Assembly: GCA_036832975.1 (NCBI GenBank)
Contig: DAITQM010000020.1
Coordinates: forward strand, 1-61,312
Direction of reading: 5' to 3'
DNA: 61,312 nucleotides
Origin: DAITQM01 sp036832975
GTDB lineage: Bacteria; Pseudomonadota; Gammaproteobacteria; Xanthomonadales; Wenzhouxiangellaceae
The translations under genes were made by a program, and so were the position numbers. Shown in pieces: positions 51,286 through 60,446 of the stretch; the stretch's first letter is position 1; each line of letters starts with the position of its first letter. The notes below the pieces were generated by a model that did no database searches, was not told the origin of the DNA, and saw nothing but the letters and a program-made list of their open reading frames with translations.

Positions 51286-54200
51286 TTAACTGATGCCCGG
51301 TTCGACATAATCGTATGTCCTGCCGTCGTTGCTTTCAAGCGGATCGATCATCGAACTCGTCGCGATCAGCGTGTAATAATCGAGCAGTGCTTTCCCCAGC
51401 CGGCGGGCGTAATCGGCGGCGGCCACCGGATCGAACAGTTCCGAATCTACACTGCCGTAAAGGTCGCTGAGTCGTTTCAGCGCAAAAGGCGAACCGGCCG
51501 CCGCCGACTCACGGTACAACGCCAGGGCGCGGTTGAAATCTTTTTTACTGCCGAGACCGTGCTCGTAACAGTACGCCAGGTTTGCCAGCACGATCTTGTT
51601 GCCTGACTCGGCTGCTTGTTCGAGCAGGCGCCGGCCTTTGCGCGTTGAGCCTTTCCCGGATTTGAGATAGCGGATCGCCAGATTGTTGAGCGCCGGTGCT
51701 GAACCCCGGTCGGCGGCGAAACGGTAGATCGCCTCGATTTGTTCCGCCGTCGCCTCATCGTCGCCGGCCGCCGCTTGTTCGGCTTCGATTTCGTACGCCC
51801 GCGCCAACCAGAACGCCGCCTCGGTATTGCCGTTGTTGGCTGCGTCCTCCAGATAGATTTTGGCCAATCCGGTGTTATGGCCGAATTCGGGCTCGACGAT
51901 CAGCATCTCACCGAGTCGGAGGTCGGCGACGATATCTTTTTTCTCGCTCGCCTTTAGATACCAGTTGAATGCCACCTCGATATTGCGTTCGACGACTGCG
52001 CCGCGCTTGTAAAGATGGCCCAGGTTGCGCATGGCCAAGGCGACGCCGTCATTGGCCGCTTCTTCGAGCCACTTGACGGCGGCCGCAGGGTCCTTATCCG
52101 TCCCTTTGCCATTGAGCAGCAAGGCGGCGATGTCGTTCTTCGCCGCGGTGACGCCGTTTTCTGCGGCTTTGTGATACCAGTAATAAGCGCGCTCCATATC
52201 GGCTGCCGTGCCGATGCCGTTTTCATATCGGTGGGCCAACTGATACATGGCGCGATTGATCCCCGCTTCGGCGGCGGTCGAGTAGTGATTGAAGGCGAGA
52301 ACGGCTTTTTCGTCATTGTTCATTTCGACAAAATTACCGTAGTACTCGGCAAGCAGCAGATGGGCATATGGATAACCCAACTCCGCGGACCGAGCGATGT
52401 TTTTCAGCGACCAGCGCGGTGCCTTGGTCGAAGCCCGGGTTCTGTACGCCACCGTCCCCGCATCGTGGACGTAATACGCTGGCGCATAATCCATTTTCAT
52501 GGCTCGATTGAGCGCCTTGTCGGCCAGCGGCTTGTAATCGCCCGACAGAAAACGATGCTTGCGGTAAATAACGAGCGCCGTCAGCGCCTCAGGATCGCCG
52601 TTCTTAGCCCTGGTATAGATCTGCTCGAGCAATCGATCGTCATCGATCAGCGGCGCGGCACGGCGGAAACCGGCGAGATGATAATTGATCTTCGCCGCCA
52701 CGCTGTCGTCCACCGCCTGCAGATACCAATAACGGGCTCGCACCAGGTCTTTCCCCACACCGCGCCCGGTTTCATACCAGCTTCCCAGTAAATTCTGCGC
52801 CTGTGCATCGCCCTGCTCGGCGGCGGCGTGCATAAGTCCGACGCCTTCCTGTACATCTTCGTCGCGCCCGTCTGTGAGAAGGAGTTCCGCCAATGCCCGC
52901 TGCGCCGAACTATCGCCCTGTGCCGCCGACTGCCGGTACCAGTACAAAGCCCGTTCGGTATCGACCTGCGCCCCGCCCTGGCCGTAGTGCAAGGCAACGG
53001 CGAGATTGTATTGACCGACTTTCTCTCCCGCCGCCGCCGCTCGCGCGTCATATTCATAGGGCAACCCGTATTGTTTCTGATATTCGGGATGGCGCGCCAG
53101 GTAATATCCCATATCGACCACGGCATCCATGTCGTCCGCCGCGGCAAGCTCGTGCAGTAACGCCAAACCGGCGGCCGGGTCAACAACGGTCCCCCAGCCT
53201 GACAGATAAGCTCGCGCCAACCGCCATTTGCCATCCCTGTGACCCTGCGCAGCGGCCTGACGCCAATAGTGAAACGCCCGCTTGGTGCTGCGCAATTTGC
53301 CTTTACCGGCAAAATACGATGCGGCGATTCGGTATTCGAAGCCGCCTCCCGGACTTTTCTCGGCGCAGCGCCGCCGCGGCGCGGTCAGGTCGGGGAGCCG
53401 CGATTTGCGAGCCAAACGAAGTTCGTCGACTTGCAGCAGCGTGATTACAGCGTCGCAGTAATGGGCGTCCGCCGCCGATGCCAGTCGTTTAACAGCGTCT
53501 TTCTGGAGATCGACCAATTCATAGCGAAAGACGGTTCTGGCAAATCGAGTGGCGCCGATGGCGCTGCTGTTTTCCGCCGCCCACAGATAAGACAGCAAGG
53601 CGCTTTCCAAATTATTGCGGTTATCAAGTCCCTGAGCGGCAATGAGATCGCCGAAGAAGATCGCCGCGCCCGGATCTTTGTTGGCCGCCAGCCACAGCAA
53701 TGCCGTTGAGTTGCCGTAGGTTTCCGACCAGGCGAGTTCAGCCAGCCGGAAACCGCTGGAGCCGAGCCGCTGGTGCGCCTTCATGACGCTCAGGATGATG
53801 TCGGTGCCGTCGAAATATCGCACTTCGTCGCGACCGGCCGCCGATTCGGTATAAACCAGGTAAAGAATACGCTCGCCGGAATCGGCGATGCGATACTCGG
53901 TGTCGATCACCCGCTCGCCACGGTACTCGAGATAGTGGCGGGCGTCCTGTACCGTAGCCGCCCACAACAAGGCCGTCTCGCTGCTCCCGTCGCCATCCTT
54001 GCACATCACCGCATGCCAGGCGGCGATGTATGCGCGGTGGATATCGGCGTCGGCGGTTTCGCCGCGTAACAGGTGGCAGCGGCGGGCGACGTCGTGTAAC
54101 AGCGGGTACGGCGGGTGCTCGATCAGCAGCCGCTCGATCGGCTCGAGTTGTTCAGCGCAGACTTTGTCGTCCGGATCGGCAGGGACGCTGAACATCAACT

Positions 54201-54381
54201 CCGGCCCTTCGCCGCTGACTGCCCTGGCATAGGCATCGCTGTCGAGGTAGCGGCGCCAGAAAGTGCTGAATTGCTCGACGCCGCTGTCGGCCGCCGGATG
54301 GCCCGGCAGGTTCGGGGCATGACCGGCGGCAAGCAGCGGCAGGCCACCGGCGAGCAGCGCCAAGACGGATTTGTAAGTCAT
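51286..54381 (-). CDS. large Sel1-repeat (TPR-like) periplasmic protein
   Basis: 1031 residues starting at the ATG at 54381 (GGAG 6-7 bases upstream; the ATG at 54393 is less likely). A signal peptide (about 1-19) precedes an N-terminal ~300-residue domain I do not recognise, then many Sel1-like repeats (A..WY..AA..G...A..NLG.....G) through the C-terminus, for example YWYHKAAENGVTAAKND and NWYLKASEKKD. Sel1 proteins are protein-interaction scaffolds in envelope signalling. It is transcribed toward the YVTN gene and could be an operon with it. Confidence 0.8.
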   Translation of the reverse strand: MTYKSVLALLAGGLPLLAAGHAPNLPGHPAADSGVEQFSTFWRRYLDSDAYARAVSGEGPELMFSVPADPDDKVCAEQLEPIERLLIEHPPYPLLHDVARRCHLLRGETADADIHRAYIAAWHAVMCKDGDGSSETALLWAATVQDARHYLEYRGERVIDTEYRIADSGERILYLVYTESAAGRDEVRYFDGTDIILSVMKAHQRLGSSGFRLAELAWSETYGNSTALLWLAANKDPGAAIFFGDLIAAQGLDNRNNLESALLSYLWAAENSSAIGATRFARTVFRYELVDLQKDAVKRLASAADAHYCDAVITLLQVDELRLARKSRLPDLTAPRRRCAEKSPGGGFEYRIAASYFAGKGKLRSTKRAFHYWRQAAAQGHRDGKWRLARAYLSGWGTVVDPAAGLALLHELAAADDMDAVVDMGYYLARHPEYQKQYGLPYEYDARAAAAGEKVGQYNLAVALHYGQGGAQVDTERALYWYRQSAAQGDSSAQRALAELLLTDGRDEDVQEGVGLMHAAAEQGDAQAQNLLGSWYETGRGVGKDLVRARYWYLQAVDDSVAAKINYHLAGFRRAAPLIDDDRLLEQIYTRAKNGDPEALTALVIYRKHRFLSGDYKPLADKALNRAMKMDYAPAYYVHDAGTVAYRTRASTKAPRWSLKNIARSAELGYPYAHLLLAEYYGNFVEMNNDEKAVLAFNHYSTAAEAGINRAMYQLAHRYENGIGTAADMERAYYWYHKAAENGVTAAKNDIAALLLNGKGTDKDPAAAVKWLEEAANDGVALAMRNLGHLYKRGAVVERNIEVAFNWYLKASEKKDIVADLRLGEMLIVEPEFGHNTGLAKIYLEDAANNGNTEAAFWLARAYEIEAEQAAAGDDEATAEQIEAIYRFAADRGSAPALNNLAIRYLKSGKGSTRKGRRLLEQAAESGNKIVLANLAYCYEHGLGSKKDFNRALALYRESAAAGSPFALKRLSDLYGSVDSELFDPVAAADYARRLGKALLDYYTLIATSSMIDPLESNDGRTYDYVEPGIS

Positions 54382-54517
54382 CTCATCTCCCATTCAGCGG
54401 TCTTGCTGTGTCGATCCCGAAACCGAGACTCGCTGGTTTTTTCGCCGATGTTACTGTTTTTTGCGTCGCGGCCTCGTCCGGTGCGATCTTTTCCCGGCGT
54501 TGGGGTCTATTGCCACG

Positions 54518-56083
54518 ATGTTCACTGAAATGTTCAAGATCTTCATCGGCGGGGCGGTGGCGCTGTCGTCTTGTGGCGCGGCGGCCGGCGCGCCGGGACC
54601 GGCGGAAATCGCCGCCCAGGTCGAGGCGATCCGCGTGGCCTCTGGGGTGAGTTCGGCGGCGTTGCTCCTGGTCGAGGGCGAGCAGGTGGTTCTCGACCGG
54701 ACGTTCGGCGTCACCGACTGGGCGAGCGGCCGGCCGGTCGATGCCGAAAGCCGCTACAAAGTCGGCTCGATCTCCAAGGTGTTTACCGGCATCGCATTGC
54801 TCAAGGCCGAGGCGCGCGGCCTGCTCCGCTTAGACCAACCGCTCAACGAACTGCTCGCCGTGCCGCCATATACCAATCCGTGGGAAAAAACCCGGCCGCT
54901 GACGACGGCGATGTTGCTAGAACACACCGCCGGCTGGTACGACATGAGCCGCGCGGAATTCGATTCGCGCGATCCGCAACCGCTCACGCTGGCCGAGGCG
55001 CTGGCGCTCTCCCCCGTCTCGCGGCAGAGTCACTGGCCGCCCGGCATGTACGCCGAATATTCCAATTCCGGGCTGGGCGTCGCCGCTTACGTGCTCGAAC
55101 AGGTGAGCGGCGAGCGCTTCGAGAATTTCATCGACCGCGAGGTCTTCCGGCCGCTCGGCATGGCAAGTGCGACCTTGCTGCTCGACGCCCCAACCCGGGC
55201 CCATCTGGTGCAAGGCTACGATCGCGACGGCAAAACGCCGATTCCGTATTGGCACATCGTTTACCGGCCGGCCGGTGGGCTCAATCTCCGGCCGCGCGAT
55301 ATGGCGCCTTTCTTGTCCATGCTGCTCGCCCACGGCCGGCACGATGGCCGGCCTTATCTCAGCCCGGCCCAGGTGCGGCGCCTCGAGACGCCGACGACGA
55401 CGCTGGCCGCCAAAAGCGGCCTCGACTACGGCTATGGGCTCGGCATCTACGCCGCCCAGCACCACGGCCATACGCTCTATACCCACGGCGGCGACGGCGA
55501 CGGTTATCTCGCCCGCTTCGCTTACAGTCCGGCCGCCGGGCGGGGTTATTTCATCGTCATCACGGCGTTCAATCACGCCCCGCTGAACGCGATGACCGAC
55601 CTCGCCGCCGACTGGCTGGTGGCGCCTTTGCCACCGGTTCCCGAACCACCGCCGGCGGCCATACCGCCGGCCACGCTTGAGCTTTGGCGCGGCTGGTACC
55701 GTTCGGCCAGCGTCCGTTTTCCCCGCCCCGGCTGGGACCAACGGCGGCTTAAGATCGGCAGTGCAGATGGCCTGCTTTACACGCAGCAAGAAAACGGCCG
55801 CCGGCGGCGGCTGATTCCGGTCACCGCCCACCACTTCCGGCGCGCCGGTCAGACGACGGCCACGATCGCGCTGCTCGAACTCGAGGACGGCTCGCGCGTC
55901 TTGCAAACCCCAGACGGCAACTGGCTGGCGCCACCACGGCGCTTGTCAAGCGCTTTGTCCGAGGGCGCTGACCAGCGTCCAGGCGCCGATCGCGATAAAA
56001 CCGCTGCCGGCGATGATGCCGAGCCAGCGCGGGTTGAGCCAGGTGCCGAGCCAGCTTCCGGCGAGCACGCCGAGCGCCGCTGA
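54518..56083 (+). CDS. serine beta-lactamase-fold hydrolase (class C-like)
   Basis: 521 residues. An N-terminal lipoprotein-like signal ends in LSSC (Cys19). The fold shows SxxK (S84-x2-K87 in GSISKVF), YSNSG (YxN), and HGGDGDG as the KTG-like third motif. A C-terminal ~110-residue lipocalin-like or extra domain follows from about 390. This group includes D-aminopeptidase, esterase and penicillin-binding-like proteins; a lactamase role is not implied. The last ~46 residues are read antisense to the TMEM165 gene and are probably not ancestral. Confidence 0.8.
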   Translation: MFTEMFKIFIGGAVALSSCGAAAGAPGPAEIAAQVEAIRVASGVSSAALLLVEGEQVVLDRTFGVTDWASGRPVDAESRYKVGSISKVFTGIALLKAEARGLLRLDQPLNELLAVPPYTNPWEKTRPLTTAMLLEHTAGWYDMSRAEFDSRDPQPLTLAEALALSPVSRQSHWPPGMYAEYSNSGLGVAAYVLEQVSGERFENFIDREVFRPLGMASATLLLDAPTRAHLVQGYDRDGKTPIPYWHIVYRPAGGLNLRPRDMAPFLSMLLAHGRHDGRPYLSPAQVRRLETPTTTLAAKSGLDYGYGLGIYAAQHHGHTLYTHGGDGDGYLARFAYSPAAGRGYFIVITAFNHAPLNAMTDLAADWLVAPLPPVPEPPPAAIPPATLELWRGWYRSASVRFPRPGWDQRRLKIGSADGLLYTQQENGRRRRLIPVTAHHFRRAGQTTATIALLELEDGSRVLQTPDGNWLAPPRRLSSALSEGADQRPGADRDKTAAGDDAEPARVEPGAEPASGEHAERR

Positions 56084-56233
56084 CAGCACCAACGCCGCGG
56101 CGGCGGCGACAAACACCGTCCAGGCTTGATCCTGTCGCCCGGCGGCGAACAGCAAGGTGGCGAGTTGGGTCTTGTCGCCGAGTTCGGCGACGAATACGGT
56201 GGCAAAGACGGTGGCCAGCAGTTTGAGATCCAT
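55946..56233 (-). CDS. TMEM165/GDT1 family half-size membrane protein
   Basis: 95 residues, three predicted helices, with the family motif ELGDKTQ at 17-23 in the first helix. Family members transport Mn2+ or Ca2+ and usually carry two copies of the motif; this protein has one, so a dimer or a partner protein is expected. I chose ATG 56233, immediately after the pfp stop (56236-56238), over 56248. It is translated antisense to the 3' 138 bp of the beta-lactamase-fold gene. Confidence 0.85.
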   Translation of the reverse strand: MDLKLLATVFATVFVAELGDKTQLATLLFAAGRQDQAWTVFVAAAAALVLSAALGVLAGSWLGTWLNPRWLGIIAGSGFIAIGAWTLVSALGQSA

Positions 56234-56235
56234 GC

Positions 56236-57507
56236 TCAGTGTTTCCACGGCGGTAACAGGGGTTTGACCTTCCGGCCTTTGATCTGGACGTAGTCCGGCA
56301 GGCCGTCCGGGGTATAGGGCGGATAATCCTCGCCGGCGATCAACGGCGCCAGGTAGCGCCGGCAGGCCGGGGTGATACCGAAGCCGTCACGGCTGATGTA
56401 CGAGCGCGGCAGTTTTTTCTCCCGGTTGGCGATCCGGCCGAGCGGCGCCGATTCGACGCACCAGCGGTACGGCTCGCCGGCCAGGCGCTTGATCACCGGC
56501 ATCACCGCGGTCTGCCCGGCCAGGGCGTATTCCACCGCCGCCTCGCCTACGGCCCGGGCCTGTTCGACATCGACCTTGGATGCCAGGTGGCGGGCCGAGC
56601 GTTGCAGGTAGTCGGCCACCGCCCAGTGGTACTTGTAACCGAGCCGTTCCTTGACCAGCGAGGCGATGCGCGGCCCGACGCCGCCGAGCTGGGCATGGCC
56701 GAACGCATCGCGGCTGCCGGCTTCGGAAAGAAAGCGGCCGTCGCGGTCTTTGACGCCTTCCGAGACGACGATCGTGCAGTAGCCGCAGCGCTCGACGGAT
56801 GCTTTGACCTGCGCCAGAAACGCCGCCTCGTCGAACGGGATTTCCGGAAACAGAATGAGGTGCGGCGGGTCGCCCTTGCGGCGCCGGACCACACCGGCGG
56901 CGGCGGCGATCCAGCCGGCGTGGCGGCCCATCACTTCCAGCACGAACACTTTGGTCGAGGAGGAAGCCATCGACTTGACGTCGAGGCTCGCTTCGAGCGT
57001 CGCGACCGCGACGTATTTGGCGACCGTCGGAAAACCGGGGCTGACGTCGGTGAGCGGCAGGTCGTTGTCGATGGTTTTGGGCACCCCGATGCAGCACAGC
57101 GGATAGCCGACCTGCGCGGCGAAGGTCGCGATCTTGTGCGCCGTATCGGCCGAATCGCCGCCGCCGTTGTACAGAAAATAGCGGATCTCGTGTACCGCAA
57201 AGACCGTGATCAGGCGCTCGTATTCGGCCCGGGCGGTGCGAAAATCCTTCAACTTATAGCGGCACGAGCCGAAAGCGCCGCCAGGGGTGTGGCTGAGCGC
57301 GGCGATCGCCTGGTCGCTGACCTGTGTCGTGTCGATCAGTCGCTCGTTGAGCGCCCCGAGGATGCCGTCAGCCGCCGCATAAACCCGGCGGACGCGCTCC
57401 GGATGGCGCCGCGCGCGCTCGATCACCGCCCCGGCGGTGGCGTTGATGACCGGTGTCACACCGCCGGACTGGGCATACAACAGGTTGCCTTTGCGTAGCG
57501 TTTTCAT
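56236..57507 (-). CDS. pfp: pyrophosphate-dependent 6-phosphofructokinase
   Basis: 423 residues. Reversible phosphorylation of fructose 6-phosphate with PPi in glycolysis. PKTIDNDL, with Lys preceding TIDND, and the GGGDSADT loop are the features of PPi-dependent enzymes; MGRHAGWIA is the sugar-phosphate loop. ATP-dependent enzymes lack the Lys. PPi-PFK saves ATP and is common in methanotrophs and several sulfur bacteria. It is divergent from adk and overlaps no other gene except by its short spacing to the TMEM165 gene. Confidence 0.92.
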   Translation of the reverse strand: MKTLRKGNLLYAQSGGVTPVINATAGAVIERARRHPERVRRVYAAADGILGALNERLIDTTQVSDQAIAALSHTPGGAFGSCRYKLKDFRTARAEYERLITVFAVHEIRYFLYNGGGDSADTAHKIATFAAQVGYPLCCIGVPKTIDNDLPLTDVSPGFPTVAKYVAVATLEASLDVKSMASSSTKVFVLEVMGRHAGWIAAAAGVVRRRKGDPPHLILFPEIPFDEAAFLAQVKASVERCGYCTIVVSEGVKDRDGRFLSEAGSRDAFGHAQLGGVGPRIASLVKERLGYKYHWAVADYLQRSARHLASKVDVEQARAVGEAAVEYALAGQTAVMPVIKRLAGEPYRWCVESAPLGRIANREKKLPRSYISRDGFGITPACRRYLAPLIAGEDYPPYTPDGLPDYVQIKGRKVKPLLPPWKH

Positions 57508-57549
57508 ATCGATCTCTCCCGGAAGCGCATGTCCGTATGGGTACGGGGT

Positions 57550-57578
57550 TTGACTTGTCGCGCGGCAAAAGGTAGCGT
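57550..57578 (+). promoter_or_regulatory. possible promoter for adk
   Basis: TTGACT at 57550-57555 and TAGCGT at 57573-57578, 17-bp spacer, in the pfp-adk divergent gap. The -10 is poor (3 of 6). Confidence 0.3.
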
Positions 57579-57608
57579 AGCGCTTTTTCTTGCGGGGAAT
57601 TCTAACCG

Positions 57609-58184
57609 ATGCGTATCGTCCTACTCGGCGCGCCGGGGTCGGGCAAGGGCACCCAGGCGGAACTGCTGCGCCAGGCGCTGTCGTTGCCGCATATCTCGAC
57701 CGGCGTCCTGCTGCGCGAGGCCGTTCGGGCCGGCACGGCGCACGGCCGCCGGGCCGAGGCCTTGATGAACTGCGGCGAGCTGGTACCCGACGATCTGATT
57801 CTGGAACTGCTCGCCGAACGCCTCGCCGCCGCGGACGCCCAACGGGGTTTTATCCTCGACGGCTACCCGCGCAACCTGGCCCAGGCCGAGGCCCTCGACG
57901 CCATGCTCGCCCGCCGCGGCACACCGGTCGAACACGCCTTGCAGATCGACGTCACCGACCGGCAAATCGTCGAGCGTCTCGCCCACCGCGCCGCGGTCGA
58001 GGGGCGCAGCGACGACGATCCGGAGGTCGTGCGCAAACGACTCGAAGTGTATGCCGCGCAGACCGCGCCGGTCATCGAATACTACTCCCGCCAACACAAA
58101 CTCCAGCGCATCGACGGCCGCGGCGATATCGATGACATCCAACGGCGCATCACCGAGGCGCTGAGTGCCGGCCAGCGATGCTGA
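57609..58184 (+). CDS. adk: adenylate kinase, short-type
   Basis: 191 residues. Converts AMP and ATP to two ADP. P-loop GAPGSGKGT (7-15), NMP-binding ISTG near 29 and LDGYPRN near 82. The long LID of E. coli-type enzymes is absent: the loop reads RLAHRAAVEGRSDDDP, giving the short bacterial variant. Neighbourhood with pfp links both to AMP/ADP and PPi balance. The stop is 20 bp before the tusA gene on the other strand. Confidence 0.9.
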   Translation: MRIVLLGAPGSGKGTQAELLRQALSLPHISTGVLLREAVRAGTAHGRRAEALMNCGELVPDDLILELLAERLAAADAQRGFILDGYPRNLAQAEALDAMLARRGTPVEHALQIDVTDRQIVERLAHRAAVEGRSDDDPEVVRKRLEVYAAQTAPVIEYYSRQHKLQRIDGRGDIDDIQRRITEALSAGQRC

Positions 58185-58204
58185 AAGCCCGACGGACGTA
58201 TAAA

Positions 58205-58471
58205 CTAGGTCGTCGTGCCACTCCCGGTTTTCTCGATCACCAACTCGAACACGCCGCGCTCGGCCCGTTGCGTTCGCAGGCGGTGGCCGCTGCGCAGACA
58301 ATAGACCTCGAGGTCATAGGGCGCATGCGGATCGTCGGCGTACACTTTGAGACATTGCCCGGCAGCCAGGCGCGCGATCGCCTGGCGGACCGCAAGCAGC
58401 GGCCGCGGGCAGCGCAGGCCGCGGGCATCGATTGTCACCTCCACGGCGCCGGCGCCACGCTCGGTACTCAT
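58205..58471 (-). CDS. TusA/SirA family sulfur carrier-like protein
   Basis: 88 residues. CPRP in RGLRCPRPLL (near 18-27) is the TusA-type CPxP motif whose Cys carries persulfide sulfur for tRNA 2-thiouridine or other transfer. TusA itself or a YeeD-like relative cannot be told apart. It is alone on the minus strand between adk and the mpl cluster. Confidence 0.85.
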   Translation of the reverse strand: MSTERGAGAVEVTIDARGLRCPRPLLAVRQAIARLAAGQCLKVYADDPHAPYDLEVYCLRSGHRLRTQRAERGVFELVIEKTGSGTTT

Positions 58472-58522
58472 GCCGGACGTCCGGCGCCCAGCGCGCCCCA
58501 CCCGGCGCGGTGCTGAATTTCC

Positions 58523-59050
58523 ATGTTGAACTGGCTTGCCAATGTGCTCGGCCTTTGTCTGTTCCGGCGGGGACCCGAGGATATGCCGGCGGCGCCGGGA
58601 ACGCTGATGATCGCCGCCGGCGCTTACGCCGGAGTGACATTCTACGCGCTGCACACCGCCCTGGCGCCCGCACCAGCAGTCTTGCCGGCCGCCTTGCAGG
58701 TGCTCTCGCTGCTCGCCGTCACCGCCTTGCTACTGAACCTGACAGGCCACGCCGCCCGCATCCCGCAAACGCTGAACGCCCTATTCTCGACCGCCGTCGT
58801 CTTTGCCCTCGCTGGCCGCCTGCCGGGACTTGTCTCCCCCGACCTATCCATCCACGAGATCGACTGGAAAGAGCAGCCGCCGCCGGCGACGCTGTGGTTT
58901 TTGCTCGGCCTCGGGGTCTGGTCGCTGCTCGTCGATGCGCGAATTTATCAACGGGCGCTCGAGCGCGGACCGGGCGCCGGACTGTTCGCGGCGCTGACCG
59001 TGTCGTTTCTGCAATTCGCGGCGCTCGCCCCGTGGGTCGCGCCGCGTTGA
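58523..59050 (+). CDS. conserved integral membrane protein upstream of mpl
   Basis: 175 residues with four or five hydrophobic segments at about 27-45, 55-75, 80-97, 120-138 and 148-170. I do not recognise a named domain. A similar membrane protein often precedes mpl in related genomes as far as I recall. The TGA stop overlaps the TTG start of mpl, so expression is coupled. A role in the cell envelope or peptidoglycan recycling is only suggested by position. Confidence 0.7.
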   Translation: MLNWLANVLGLCLFRRGPEDMPAAPGTLMIAAGAYAGVTFYALHTALAPAPAVLPAALQVLSLLAVTALLLNLTGHAARIPQTLNALFSTAVVFALAGRLPGLVSPDLSIHEIDWKEQPPPATLWFLLGLGVWSLLVDARIYQRALERGPGAGLFAALTVSFLQFAALAPWVAPR

Positions 59051-60423
59051 AACTTCACCTATTGGGCATCTGTGGCACCTTCATGGGCGGCCTGGCGGCG
59101 CTCGCCCGTGAGGCCGGGCATGAAGTCACCGGCAGCGACGAGGGCGTCTATCCGCCGATGAGCGAGCAACTCGCCGCGCTCGGCATCGCCCTGCACGATG
59201 GGTACGACGCCGCGGTCTTCGACTCACCCCCGGATCAGGTCATCGTCGGCAACGCCCTCAGCCGCGGCAACCCGGCGATCGAGGCCCTGCTCAACCGCGG
59301 CCTCGATTACACCTCCGGCGCCCAGTGGCTCGCCGAAAACGTGCTGCGCGGCCGCACCGTGATGGCTATTGCCGGTACCCACGGCAAAACGACGACCAGC
59401 GCCATGCTGGCCTGGATCCTCGATCGCGCCGGCCTCGAACCGGGATTTTTGATCGGCGGCGTACCGCTCGATTTTCCGGTCTCGGCGCGCCTCGGGCGCG
59501 GCCCGTTCGTCGTCGAAGCCGACGAATACGATACCGCTTTTTTCGACAAGCGGGCCAAATTCGTCCATTACCGTCCCACGATCGCGGTATTGAACAATCT
59601 CGAATTCGATCATGCCGACATCTACCCCGATCTTGCAGCGATCCAGACCCAATTTCACCACTTAATCCGCACCGTGCCGGCCTCCGGCACGCTGCTGGTC
59701 CACGCCCCCGATGCGGCGCTCGACGCGGTGCTGGCGCGCGGTGTCTGGACGCCGGTCAGCCGCTTCGGGCTGGGCGCCGGAAGCGACTGGCAGGTCCATC
59801 TCGAAACCCCCGACGGCCGTACCTTGAGTTTCCGGCACCGCGGCACGCAGCTTGGCCGGCTCGAATGGGCCCACTATGGCCGGCACAACGCCGAAAACGC
59901 GCTCGCCGCGCTGGCCGCAGCGGCGGCATTCGGCGTCGCGCCGGAACGGGGGATCGCGGCGCTCGCCGCTTTCCGCGGCGTCAAGCGCCGGCTGGAACTA
60001 CGCGCCGTGGCCGGCGGCATCCGGGTTTACGACGATTTCGCCCATCATCCGACTGCCATCGCGGCCACCCTCGGCGCCCTCAGCGGCATCGCCGGCGGCG
60101 CCCGGATCATTGCGGTCGTCGAACTGGCGAGCCGGACCATGCGCCTCGGCACCCACCGCGAACAGTGGACACCGGCCCTGGCCGCCGCCCAAAAGGTATT
60201 GTTTTATGCCCCCAGAACGCTCGATTTCGATCTGAGTCCGGTCGTCGAATCCCTGTCGCCGCGGGCAATGCTTTACACTTCACCGGATGATTTGCTTGGG
60301 GCTTTGACCGCCATGGCGAACCGCGGCGACCACGTGATCTTTCTCAGCAACGCCGGCGCCGGTGGGGTTCCGGCCCGACTGATCACATGGCTGACCGAGC
60401 GCGCGGCTCGGCACGCCGACTGA
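59047..60423 (+). CDS. mpl: UDP-N-acetylmuramate:L-alanyl-gamma-D-glutamyl-meso-diaminopimelate ligase
   Basis: 458 residues. Ligates recycled tripeptide to UDP-MurNAc in peptidoglycan recycling. The Mur ligase ATP motif GTHGKTTT is near 114-121, the EADEYDTAFFDKR block near 157-169, and HNAENALAA and FAHHPTAI in the last domain. Start is TTG at 59047, overlapping the upstream stop as TTGA; a longer in-frame extension is not Mpl-like. Confidence 0.9.
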   Translation: MKLHLLGICGTFMGGLAALAREAGHEVTGSDEGVYPPMSEQLAALGIALHDGYDAAVFDSPPDQVIVGNALSRGNPAIEALLNRGLDYTSGAQWLAENVLRGRTVMAIAGTHGKTTTSAMLAWILDRAGLEPGFLIGGVPLDFPVSARLGRGPFVVEADEYDTAFFDKRAKFVHYRPTIAVLNNLEFDHADIYPDLAAIQTQFHHLIRTVPASGTLLVHAPDAALDAVLARGVWTPVSRFGLGAGSDWQVHLETPDGRTLSFRHRGTQLGRLEWAHYGRHNAENALAALAAAAAFGVAPERGIAALAAFRGVKRRLELRAVAGGIRVYDDFAHHPTAIAATLGALSGIAGGARIIAVVELASRTMRLGTHREQWTPALAAAQKVLFYAPRTLDFDLSPVVESLSPRAMLYTSPDDLLGALTAMANRGDHVIFLSNAGAGGVPARLITWLTERAARHAD

Positions 60424-60446
60424 GTCGCCCCGGTACCGCCGCGACG

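Noticed and set aside
54518..56083. Antibiotic-resistance beta-lactamase call.
   Set aside because: It has the fold and SxxK/YxN motifs but also a long C-terminal extra domain; the group is broad and environmental.
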